Assembly: GCA_947496835.1 (NCBI GenBank)
Contig: CANMFV010000012.1
Coordinates: forward strand, 1 to 13,043
Origin: Flavobacteriales bacterium
GTDB taxonomy: Bacteria > Bacteroidota > Bacteroidia > Flavobacteriales_D > Crocinitomicaceae
Direction: 5' to 3'
DNA length: 13,043 bases
Shown: positions 1-7,715 of the stretch, piece after piece
How positions within the stretch are numbered: position 1 is the first letter of the stretch
Layout: each line of letters opens with the position of its first letter
The notes under the pieces: generated by a model
Database searches by the model: none
Seen by the model: the letters and a program-made list of their open reading frames with translations, nothing else
Told to the model about the DNA's origin: nothing
Made by a program: the position numbers and the translations under genes

Positions 1-3000
1 CTGATGAAGATTGTCACATACACCTTTACAAAAACGATCGTTTAGTTAAATGGAACACCAATAAAATTCCAGTTTCTAATTTTTCAACGATTCAATTTCC
101 GAGTCGTGGAATCATGAAATTGCAAAATGGGTGGTATTATGGAGAAATTTATAAAGAGGGTGACTATTTATGTTGTGCCTCGTTTTGCATTGCTCAAGAA
201 TATTCTTATACGAATGAGTTCATCGATTCGCACCCAAATACACTATTTGGGAAAACTAAATTTAGTATTTCACTAGATATGAATCGCGGCGTTCCAATAT
301 ATAATGCCGACAAACAATACTGTTTTTCTATTCTCGCTCAAGAACTTCCATTAGAACCAACACCTTGGTACATCTTGCCGGTGTTTTTAATCGCTTTGGT
401 TAGCTTGCTTTATGGTATTTATAAACAAATAGAGCAGCATAAAACGGGAAGGTGGTTATTCTTAATTGGCTTGTTGGTTTTTCGAATTGTACTCTTCGAA
501 GTTCCTTTAAGTATGTTTTTTGAACAAGCTTCTTTTCATTCTGCCGAACTTTTTGCCTATAACGAGTGGTTTCCAAGTTTCTTGGATTTTTGCATCAATA
601 GTATTTTAATAGCCTTTGGATTTTTAAGTATGTTCAAATCACTTAAAATTTCTAAAAATCCCTATTTCATATGGGTACAATACATAGCTATCTATGGTGT
701 TTGGATTATAATTGCATACTTAATCAAAATGGTTGTATTGCATTCAAGTATTCCCGTAAACTTCAACCAATTTTTTGATTTAAATAGCCATTCATTCGTT
801 TTCTTTGCTGTTATTGGCTTCAACTTTCTCTGTTTTCAAAAAATACTTTTTGGAATGATTGATAGGCTAGAACAATTAAAATTAAAAGGGCTAGTCGTCT
901 TAATCGCATCGACTGTCTTGATTTTCGTTTATTGGCTAATGAGTGCTCCGACAGAATTTTCCTACTTTACCTTAGTCCTTCCATTCATTGTCATTTTTGT
1001 CAATCTACTGTTTTATCGAAGAAAGGAATCCATGCAACAATTCTCCTTTCAATTGGTATTGTTATGTCTTTTTTCATTCGTTTTCGTCCAAGAATTAATT
1101 GTAAAAAATGAGCAAAAGGAATTAGAAAACAGAGCGATTTATGCCAAAAAAATAGCTACTGAAAGAGACGTAAATTTGGAAATTGAATATTCGGAACTAC
1201 AAGCCAAGCTTGTGTTAGACCGTATCTTTCACCAATTTCAAACGGAACAAACACCGCTCATAGAAGTAGGGACTTTGAATGCCATACTTGAAAAAAGGTA
1301 TTTCCATGGTATTTGGGATGGTTATGACTTATCACTGGATGTCATTAACGCTGAGGGAGTTTCGTTTTTCTCGAAAGATCCAAACGCTTATCAGCAAATG
1401 AACGAATTGATTTCATTGCATGGAAAACGCTCCGATATCGACCCTTCCGTCTATTTCATGCCACATGAAGAAGAAGGATTAAGCTACATCATCTTGCAAA
1501 AAATCAAACTGGAAGAAGGTGATGTTTTTCTGTCCATCCGTTTAAAATCCAAAAGAATTCCAGAAGAAATAGGATTCCCAAGATTGCTCATTTCCGATGA
1601 AGCCAATGTCATTCGAGATTTAGAGGAATATTCTATTGGAAAATATGCAGAAGGAAACTTAATACATCAGTCTGGTTCGTATAACTATCCCGTAGCTATT
1701 TTTTCTCTTCTTCCCGTAAACAAGATGGAAGGAACATTTAAGCTTGAAGGATACAATCATTACTTCTATAAGAATTCAAATCAAAATGCCATAGTTATCT
1801 CGATTATGTCCAAAAGTTGGTTTGATTACATCACCTCTTTCGCATACATATTTTCTTTTTGGGGCATATTGATGGTTCTTATTTACCTCATCAATGGTAA
1901 AGCATTCATAAAAGGCATCGATTTATCATTTGCGTTTAAAATTCAAATCGCATTTATTTTGGTGTTGGTGCTTTCTTTGTTGTTGTATGGTGTAGGTAGT
2001 GGTGTGTTTGTTGGAAAACAATATGAAGAATTTACGCGCTCAAATATTCAAGACAAATTGAGTTCCATCCAAGAAGAATTAAAGACAAAAGTGGCGAAAA
2101 ATACTTCCTTGAATAGTATGAACGACCGACAGTATTTACAAACGAGCTTACATAAATTATCCGCTGTTTTTCATACTGATTTAAATGTTTATGACAATAA
2201 AGGTATGCTTGTTGCTAGTTCGAGACCTAAAATTTTCGACCTTGGACTTATCAGTGAACAAATGAATCCAATTGCCTTAAGGGAGCTTCAAATAAAAAAC
2301 AAAAGTTCCTTTTCTCATTCTGAAGACATTGGTAAATTATCCTTCATTTCTGCATACTTGCCAATCTACAATGAAAAACGAAAAGAAATTGGTTATGTCA
2401 ACCTACAGCATTTCGGTCAACAACAAGCATACGAAAATCAAATTGAAACATTTGTTACATCGATTATTAATGTGTTTATTCTCTTGTTGGCGCTTTCTGT
2501 TATCATTGGACTAGTGGTTTCAAATTGGTTAATTGAACCATTAATCGTTTTGAAAAAACACATGGCGAACATCCAATTTGGAAAAGAGAACAAGCACATT
2601 AAATACCAACAAAAGGATGAAATTGGCGCGATTGTTCAAGCCTACAACGACAAATTAGACGAACTCAAAATTACCGCGCAAAAATTAGCTTCAACCGAGC
2701 GAGAATCCGCATGGCGTGAAATGGCACAGCAAATTGCACATGAAATCAAGAATCCGTTAACACCGATGAAGTTAAGTATTCAGCATTTGTTAAGAAGTTA
2801 CGATCCAAAGAAGGAAGAAGGGGAAAAACAATTAAACCATGTCCTTCATTCGATCATTGAACAAATTGATGGCTTAGCTCGAATCGCCAACGAATTCTCG
2901 GATTTCGCTAAAATGCCCGAGCCAATCTTCCAACGCGAAAACATGATCGAATTGATAGAAAAGGTAGTGCATTTATACGAAAACGAAGGACAAATCGCCT

Positions 3001-3368
3001 TTCAGTTTGACAAACCAACTCAAGCCGTTTTCGTCAATGTCGACCGTAATTTGTGGACACAGGTGATGGTTAATTTACTGCAAAATGCACAACAGGCATT
3101 AAATGGAATCGATCAGGGAAAAATACGTGTTACCATTTCCGTTGTAGATCATCAGTGTTTGGTGGAAGTCATCGATAATGGTTGTGGCATTTCAAGCAAA
3201 GAGGCAGGCCGTATTTTCACACCACATTTCACTACGAAGTCGTCGGGAAGTGGCATCGGACTATCCTTGGTGAAACAAATCGTAGAAAAACATGGGGGAA
3301 TTATTTCTTTTGAATCGAACGTTAACAAAGGAACAGCCTTCCGTATAGAGTTGCCAACCATTGACTAA
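1..3368 (+). CDS. Large multi-pass sensor histidine kinase, NtrY-like core (5' end outside window)
   Basis: This is the C-terminal 1121 residues of a membrane two-component sensor kinase that autophosphorylates a histidine and passes the phosphate to a response regulator. The reading frame is open to the left edge (first full codon at base 3), so the ATG at 114 is internal; residue numbers here count from it. About eight membrane segments lie between residues 85 and 330. A soluble region spans 332-570. Further membrane helices at about 570-594 and 608-633 precede a periplasmic Cache/PAS-like sensor region (about 634-780), another helix (780-806) and a HAMP linker (about 806-855). The kinase core has an H-box with AHEIKNPLTP (His876), an N-box with NLLQNAQ (Asn991), a G1 box DNGCGIS (Asp1021) and a G2 box GSGIG (1045-1049). 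The WREMAQQIAHEIKNPLTP stretch resembles the NtrY family. No response regulator is in the window, so ligand and target are unknown. Its stop overlaps the next gene's stop. Confidence 0.93.
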   Translation, partial: DEDCHIHLYKNDRLVKWNTNKIPVSNFSTIQFPSRGIMKLQNGWYYGEIYKEGDYLCCASFCIAQEYSYTNEFIDSHPNTLFGKTKFSISLDMNRGVPIYNADKQYCFSILAQELPLEPTPWYILPVFLIALVSLLYGIYKQIEQHKTGRWLFLIGLLVFRIVLFEVPLSMFFEQASFHSAELFAYNEWFPSFLDFCINSILIAFGFLSMFKSLKISKNPYFIWVQYIAIYGVWIIIAYLIKMVVLHSSIPVNFNQFFDLNSHSFVFFAVIGFNFLCFQKILFGMIDRLEQLKLKGLVVLIASTVLIFVYWLMSAPTEFSYFTLVLPFIVIFVNLLFYRRKESMQQFSFQLVLLCLFSFVFVQELIVKNEQKELENRAIYAKKIATERDVNLEIEYSELQAKLVLDRIFHQFQTEQTPLIEVGTLNAILEKRYFHGIWDGYDLSLDVINAEGVSFFSKDPNAYQQMNELISLHGKRSDIDPSVYFMPHEEEGLSYIILQKIKLEEGDVFLSIRLKSKRIPEEIGFPRLLISDEANVIRDLEEYSIGKYAEGNLIHQSGSYNYPVAIFSLLPVNKMEGTFKLEGYNHYFYKNSNQNAIVISIMSKSWFDYITSFAYIFSFWGILMVLIYLINGKAFIKGIDLSFAFKIQIAFILVLVLSLLLYGVGSGVFVGKQYEEFTRSNIQDKLSSIQEELKTKVAKNTSLNSMNDRQYLQTSLHKLSAVFHTDLNVYDNKGMLVASSRPKIFDLGLISEQMNPIALRELQIKNKSSFSHSEDIGKLSFISAYLPIYNEKRKEIGYVNLQHFGQQQAYENQIETFVTSIINVFILLLALSVIIGLVVSNWLIEPLIVLKKHMANIQFGKENKHIKYQQKDEIGAIVQAYNDKLDELKITAQKLASTERESAWREMAQQIAHEIKNPLTPMKLSIQHLLRSYDPKKEEGEKQLNHVLHSIIEQIDGLARIANEFSDFAKMPEPIFQRENMIELIEKVVHLYENEGQIAFQFDKPTQAVFVNVDRNLWTQVMVNLLQNAQQALNGIDQGKIRVTISVVDHQCLVEVIDNGCGISSKEAGRIFTPHFTTKSSGSGIGLSLVKQIVEKHGGIISFESNVNKGTAFRIELPTID

Positions 3369-3985
3369 TCCAAGTTGAAAACAACGGGTATTTTTACTCG
3401 TGCCTTTAACACGTTTCCTACATTATCTTTACCTGGAATCCAATTTGGCATACGTTTAATCAGACGAAGCACTTCCTTTTCACAAGAATTATTTCCCTTA
3501 ATACCGCGAAGAATGGTTACTTGTTGAATGCTTCCATCCTCAAAAACAATGAAGCTCACATATACTTTGCCTTCAATTCCAAGCTCTTTTGCGTCTTCGG
3601 GATAAACTAAATTTTTTTGAAGGTAATTGATTAATGCTTGTTGTCCACCTGGAAATTCAGGCATTACCGCAGCGAAATCAAAAATGGTGTCTTCGTTTAC
3701 CTTGATTGGTTCAATTATGGGATAGGGTTCCGTTGGTTCTCCATAATAATAAGGAGTTGGCTCGTATCCCGGATCTGGATCTGGATCAAATGGCACAGGA
3801 AGGATTTCTGGTGGTATAATTCGTCGCGTTTGCTTATTCGTCTTCGCGGACTTGTGCACTTTAGGTGTCGGATGAATCACCGCTCTCGGCTGAACCTTCA
3901 TCGGTGAGGAATTCTTTTGATCATGTTCACAGGACATGAATAAAAATAAAATCGTTACAAGTAAAAACCCTTTTAAAACGCGCAT
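3365..3985 (-). CDS. TonB C-terminal-domain lipoprotein
   Basis: A 206-residue exported protein. The N-terminus is a lipoprotein signal peptide: Arg2/Lys5, a hydrophobic run, then a lipobox ending FMSC with Cys19 as the lipidated residue. Residues about 24-95 are rich in proline, with a DPDPDP run and a Tyr/Pro/Glu stretch, the kind of extended spacer that TonB proteins have. Residues about 108-206 form a TonB_C domain, with the FPGG motif, the YP(E)DAKELGIEGKVYVSF core, and a GKDNVGN loop before the last beta strand. Classical TonB has an uncleaved inner-membrane helix that contacts ExbB/ExbD. Here a lipobox replaces it, so energy transduction is doubtful and an outer-membrane or periplasmic structural role is possible. 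It is tail to tail with the histidine kinase and head to head with ispG. I see no exbB or exbD nearby and no perfect promoter box in the 100 bases upstream. Confidence 0.88.
   Translation of the reverse strand: MRVLKGFLLVTILFLFMSCEHDQKNSSPMKVQPRAVIHPTPKVHKSAKTNKQTRRIIPPEILPVPFDPDPDPGYEPTPYYYGEPTEPYPIIEPIKVNEDTIFDFAAVMPEFPGGQQALINYLQKNLVYPEDAKELGIEGKVYVSFIVFEDGSIQQVTILRGIKGNNSCEKEVLRLIKRMPNWIPGKDNVGNVLKARVKIPVVFNLD
3771..3787. repeat. Short tandem hexamer GGATCT (about 2.8 copies)
   Basis: Two full copies of GGATCT followed by a partial GGATC lie inside the lipoprotein gene and encode its Asp-Pro repeat. The unit is 6 bases, so gain or loss of a copy would keep the frame and only change the spacer length by two residues. 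Confidence 0.7.
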
Positions 3986-4052
3986 GGTTATTTTTAATTT
4001 TTAACGAAACAAATATCACACCAAAATCCCAATTTAAAAAACAAACTATCCG

Positions 4053-4060
4053 TACTTTTG
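4053..4060 (+). promoter_or_regulatory. Candidate Bacteroidota -7 box for ispG
   Basis: TACTTTTG matches the Bacteroidota -7 consensus TAnnTTTG exactly and ends 25 bases before the ispG ATG, leaving room for a short leader. No TTG -33 element is visible at the usual 17-23 base spacing, so this rests on the -7 box and its position alone. The same octamer lies ahead of the glutaryl-CoA dehydrogenase gene. Confidence 0.45.
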
Positions 4061-4085
4061 TTAAGCTTACTTACATATCCCAAAC

Positions 4086-5999
4086 ATGAATCCAACATAT
4101 TGCATTGACCCATTTAACCGCAAACGACTTCCAACAAGTGAAGTTAAAATTGGAACGTTAAATCTGGGAGGAGACAACCCCATCCGCTTACAATCCATGA
4201 CGACAACCGACACCATGGATACGGATGCATCTGTAGCGCAAAGCATTCGCATGATTGACGCAGGATGTGAATTGGTTCGTTTAACTGCGCCAAGTAAGAA
4301 TGAAGCGGAGAATTTAGGCCTGATTCATCAAAAGCTGAGCGAACTTGGCTATCATGTTCCTTTAGTTGCCGACATCCACTTTACTCCTAACGCTGCTGAA
4401 ATTGCGGCAAAATTAATTGAAAAAGTACGTGTAAACCCCGGTAATTATGCCGATAAAAAGAAATTTGAAGAACTCGACTATACGGACGAAAGTTATCAAG
4501 CCGAACTTTTACGCATTGAATCCAAATTCACTCCACTTGTACTTTTATGTAAAGAACACGGAACTGCGATGCGCATTGGAACAAACCATGGCTCACTTTC
4601 AGACCGTATTTTAAGCCGTTATGGTGATACCCCTGAAGGAATGGTGGAATCAGCCATGGAATTCATTCGTATTTGTGAAAAGAACGATTACCATGAGCTC
4701 GTTATTTCCATGAAAGCAAGCAATACGCTCGTAATGGTTCAAGCATACCGCTTGTTGGTACATCGCATGTTAGAAAATGGAAGTTGTTATCCCTTGCATT
4801 TAGGTGTAACAGAGGCTGGAGACGGTGAAGATGGACGCATTAAATCCGCAGTTGGTATTGGGGCTTTACTCGAAGACGGCATTGGAGACACAATTCGCGT
4901 TTCATTGACAGAAGAGCCTGAATTTGAAATCCCTGTGGCGCGAAAATTGGCGGAAAAATACGAACATCAATCTGTTTTTCCATTTACACCTAGTTCATCA
5001 AAACTTGCGCATAATCCGTTTGAGTATTCACGAAGAATTAGTCGTGAAGTTCACAATATCGGAGGAAAGCATGTGCCTGTTGTGATCGCAGATATGTCCG
5101 ATAAAAGTGAACTCGTTCCTGCGAATTTCTATGGATTTGGCTACAATTATTCCGTGACATTGGATAAATGGAACCTGCAAGATTTAGCCGCAGATTATGT
5201 ATACATTGGTTCAAACTCCCTAAATTTTGAAGTTCCGGGGACACTTGGTGTCATTTGTGACTTTCAAACGTGGATGGAACGTTACACAGAACGTACCGAA
5301 TTCTATCCGTTACTTACTGTTGAACAATTGAAGGAACTTCCGAAAAATCAAGCTGGATTCTTATCGTTGAAGGCAGAGGAAGAAATTCCGTCGGACCTAA
5401 CTGACTATCCAAAATTGACCCTAATTGTCTCCACGATATACGATAATAAAACACAATTATTTAGGCATTTTTTCAGTCAACTGGCTGATCAAATGATTGA
5501 CATTCCAGTCATTCTCAAAGTTGAATCGACTGAAAAAGATTCCGAAAAATTCCAATTAAATGTCTCCAGTGATGCTGGGTCTTTGTTCATTGATGGATAT
5601 GGAGATGGTATTTGGATTGAAGGAGAACAACCGAATACACTGATTAATTCAACAGCATTTGGTATTCTTCAAGCAACAAGAACACGCATATCTAAAACCG
5701 AATACATTTCTTGTCCTTCTTGTGGACGAACTCTATTTGACCTACAAGAAACAACGGCAAAAATTCGCGAAAGGACCTCCCATTTGAAAGGAATTAAAAT
5801 TGGAATTATGGGCTGTATTGTGAATGGTCCAGGTGAAATGGCGGATGCTGACTATGGGTACGTTGGAACTGGTCCAGGTAAAATAAATTTATACAAAGAG
5901 AAAACGGTGGTGCGTAAAAATGTAGCCGCTGAAGAAGCTGTAGATTCCTTAATTGATTTGATCAAAGAACACGGGGATTGGGTGGAACGTGCACACTAG
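4086..5999 (+). CDS. ispG: 4-hydroxy-3-methylbut-2-en-1-yl diphosphate synthase, long form
   Basis: IspG (GcpE) is a cytosolic [4Fe-4S] enzyme that reductively opens methylerythritol cyclodiphosphate to HMBPP, the penultimate step of the MEP isoprenoid pathway. The N-terminal TIM-barrel part holds PIRLQSMTTTDTMDTD (about 32-47), PLVADIHF (about 92-99), RVNPGN (about 115-120) and PLHLGVTEAGDGEDG (about 237-251). The C-terminal domain holds the cluster ligands Cys543, Cys546 and Cys577 plus Glu584 in GCIVNGPGE. Their spacings (3, 31, 7) nearly equal those of the E. coli enzyme (Cys270, Cys273, Cys305, Glu312: 3, 32, 7). At 637 residues it is far longer than the roughly 370-residue E. coli form. 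The extra length is mainly an insertion between the two domains (about 295-530), as in plant and Bacteroidota IspG. The start has no clear Shine-Dalgarno sequence. The stop codon directly abuts that of the opposing gene. Confidence 0.97.
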   Translation: MNPTYCIDPFNRKRLPTSEVKIGTLNLGGDNPIRLQSMTTTDTMDTDASVAQSIRMIDAGCELVRLTAPSKNEAENLGLIHQKLSELGYHVPLVADIHFTPNAAEIAAKLIEKVRVNPGNYADKKKFEELDYTDESYQAELLRIESKFTPLVLLCKEHGTAMRIGTNHGSLSDRILSRYGDTPEGMVESAMEFIRICEKNDYHELVISMKASNTLVMVQAYRLLVHRMLENGSCYPLHLGVTEAGDGEDGRIKSAVGIGALLEDGIGDTIRVSLTEEPEFEIPVARKLAEKYEHQSVFPFTPSSSKLAHNPFEYSRRISREVHNIGGKHVPVVIADMSDKSELVPANFYGFGYNYSVTLDKWNLQDLAADYVYIGSNSLNFEVPGTLGVICDFQTWMERYTERTEFYPLLTVEQLKELPKNQAGFLSLKAEEEIPSDLTDYPKLTLIVSTIYDNKTQLFRHFFSQLADQMIDIPVILKVESTEKDSEKFQLNVSSDAGSLFIDGYGDGIWIEGEQPNTLINSTAFGILQATRTRISKTEYISCPSCGRTLFDLQETTAKIRERTSHLKGIKIGIMGCIVNGPGEMADADYGYVGTGPGKINLYKEKTVVRKNVAAEEAVDSLIDLIKEHGDWVERAH

Positions 6000-7658
6000 T
6001 TAAAACGGTGCGGGACAGTTTATTTCCATGCGTTCTTTCGTAATGGGGTGCCAAAAACTCAAGTACTCGGCGTGTAAATACAAACGATCTGATTTTTGTC
6101 CATACAAATCATCTCCTATAATGGGTGCATTCAATCCTGACGCATGTGCTGCATGGACACGAAGTTGATGTGTGCGTCCTGTATGCGGGTAAAAATACAC
6201 ACGTGTATGGCCTTTCGTTCGCTCTAACACCTCGTATTTAGTCAAAGCATGTTTGCCGTGCTCATAACAAACCAATTGCCTGGGACGGTCCTCTAAATCC
6301 ACCCGAAGAGGAAGATCAATTTCACCTTGAGAAGATTTAACGTATCCTTGTAACAGTGCAATGTAACGTTTCTCTACACTGCGTTTTAAAAATTGTTTCT
6401 GCAAAGATTCATGGATATCCTTCTTTTTTGCAATGAGGATAATTCCGGAGGTTGACATGTCCAATCGATGAACCAATAAAGGTCCTGAAGCTGATGGATA
6501 TTTATGGTGTATTCTCGTTTGTACAGAATCCTCAATTGTTTTACCTGGAACGGATAAGAATTCCGCTGGTTTGTTGACCACAAGCAAATAATCATCCTCG
6601 TAAATAATCGGAAGTTCTTTACCTTCGGCAGGATTAATGCTCATCGGATTGATATCCATTTCAATTCCTTTTAGCATATGGGATAAAATCGGTTCACACT
6701 TTCCTCGACAAGCTGGATAATACTCCTGATGGACTTTCACTTCAGAATCTGGCGACATTCCCCACCAAAATTCCGCTATTGCGATTGGTTTCAATTGATT
6801 TAAAAAAGCGTATTGCAACAATTTGGGAGCAGCACACTCGCCTGCTCCAGCCGGTGGAGTTTTGAAAGGTGTATCCTTAAAAATGTCGAGCAAACTTTTT
6901 TGTTGATTTGCCACATTCAAAAATGTATATGATTGAAAAATACGCGCTTGAATATCTGCCGACATTGCAGCCCTTTTCTCACGTAATTCGCTTAATTGAT
7001 TTTCAAAGAGATTTAAAGATCCCTCTAATTGATCAAGAGCAAGCTTTTTGACATTCTGTTGCTGTTTAAATTGAATTTGCTGATAAATACTTTCTTCTTT
7101 TAATTCATCTATCAACTGACCATACGCTACAGCATCATCTTGATTTGCAGCATCTCTTTTTACTTGTCTGTTTTTTTTGTGTGCTTTTAAAAGTGCTTTT
7201 TCGTGTTGAATCCACAATAAAAAATCAGTACGGCAAGTTTCTACTTGGTTTTTGAGCTCCAAATAAGAATCGTTTTGCTCCAAGCGACTTAATTCCACTG
7301 TCAAATCATTTACTTCGATTTCTTCTTTTCTAAAAAATCCTGTAGGATCCAATAGGTCGTATACTGGGGGAACGAATCCATCGTGATGATTTGAATTTCC
7401 TAATTTCCCAGAGAATGCGCAGATGTACCCTAATTCACCCGCTTGATTTTCCACAACGAGTACGCCAAACATTTTCCCAATAGCTCCATTTCGTTCTGAT
7501 CTACCGACACCAAAATCGTGCTTAAAATCTTCTTCCATCAAACGTGCCTTTAAAAGACTTACAGCTACCAATGCTATTGGATGTGGAGTGTAATAGAAAG
7601 GATAGGTGAACTTTGTTGGCAAGGCGAATGAAATGCCATTTCGAAAGGGAATAAACAT
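6000..7658 (-). CDS. RluA-family pseudouridine synthase with long N-terminal extension
   Basis: This enzyme isomerises specific uridines in rRNA or tRNA to pseudouridine. The catalytic domain is the C-terminal part (about 350-552). It has the VNKPAEFLSVPG strand (about 361-372), the signature HRLDMSTSG with catalytic Asp400, and a C-terminal PHTGRTHQLRVH motif typical of RluA/RluC/RluD. The protein is 552 residues; plain RluA is about 220 and RluC/RluD about 320, so some 340 residues are extra. The extension has a globular start (HPIALVAVSLL, GKMFGVLVV, FSGKLGNSNHHDGFVPPVYD) and a charged Gln/Lys/Glu-rich region likely to be coiled coil (about 120-235). It also has a module with PPAGAGECAAPKLL (Cys275), EFWWG and YPACRGKCEPIL (Cys317, Cys321). 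I believe the same layout occurs in other long RluA-like proteins. The RNA target cannot be read from sequence. The ATG lies 11 bases after a strong terminator, which raises the question of how it is transcribed. Confidence 0.93.
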   Translation of the reverse strand: MFIPFRNGISFALPTKFTYPFYYTPHPIALVAVSLLKARLMEEDFKHDFGVGRSERNGAIGKMFGVLVVENQAGELGYICAFSGKLGNSNHHDGFVPPVYDLLDPTGFFRKEEIEVNDLTVELSRLEQNDSYLELKNQVETCRTDFLLWIQHEKALLKAHKKNRQVKRDAANQDDAVAYGQLIDELKEESIYQQIQFKQQQNVKKLALDQLEGSLNLFENQLSELREKRAAMSADIQARIFQSYTFLNVANQQKSLLDIFKDTPFKTPPAGAGECAAPKLLQYAFLNQLKPIAIAEFWWGMSPDSEVKVHQEYYPACRGKCEPILSHMLKGIEMDINPMSINPAEGKELPIIYEDDYLLVVNKPAEFLSVPGKTIEDSVQTRIHHKYPSASGPLLVHRLDMSTSGIILIAKKKDIHESLQKQFLKRSVEKRYIALLQGYVKSSQGEIDLPLRVDLEDRPRQLVCYEHGKHALTKYEVLERTKGHTRVYFYPHTGRTHQLRVHAAHASGLNAPIIGDDLYGQKSDRLYLHAEYLSFWHPITKERMEINCPAPF

Positions 7659-7669
7659 AAAGTATAGTC

Positions 7670-7698
7670 AAAAAAAAACGCCCTCAATGAGGGCGTTT
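7670..7698 (-). terminator. Strong intrinsic terminator after the T9SS thioredoxin-fold gene
   Basis: A perfect 10-bp stem, AAACGCCCTC (7676-7685) with GAGGGCGTTT (7689-7698), closes a 3-base loop. On the minus strand it is followed by an unbroken T run reaching 7670. It starts 17 bases after the stop codon of the secreted protein gene. The plus-strand side has no T tract beyond the stem, so it should act only on leftward transcripts. Confidence 0.92.
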
Positions 7699-7715
7699 CC
7701 AAATCGTGAGAGTGA

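Noticed and set aside
114..116. ATG at 114 as the start of the histidine kinase
   Set aside because: The frame is open to the left edge and the upstream residues (DEDCHIHLYKNDRLVKW) fit the fold of the following domain, so the gene starts outside the window.
3382..3405. ACGGGTA/TACTCGT imperfect hairpin just after the kinase stop
   Set aside because: It has a wobble pair and a 4-base loop, and no T tract follows on the plus strand. It lies in the lipoprotein coding region, so it is not a convincing terminator.
3638..3907. 89-codon open frame on the plus strand opposite the TonB_C lipoprotein
   Set aside because: It lies wholly within a well-supported gene, its translation is Arg/Trp/Ser-rich with no domain, and it comes from the complement of the Pro-rich region.
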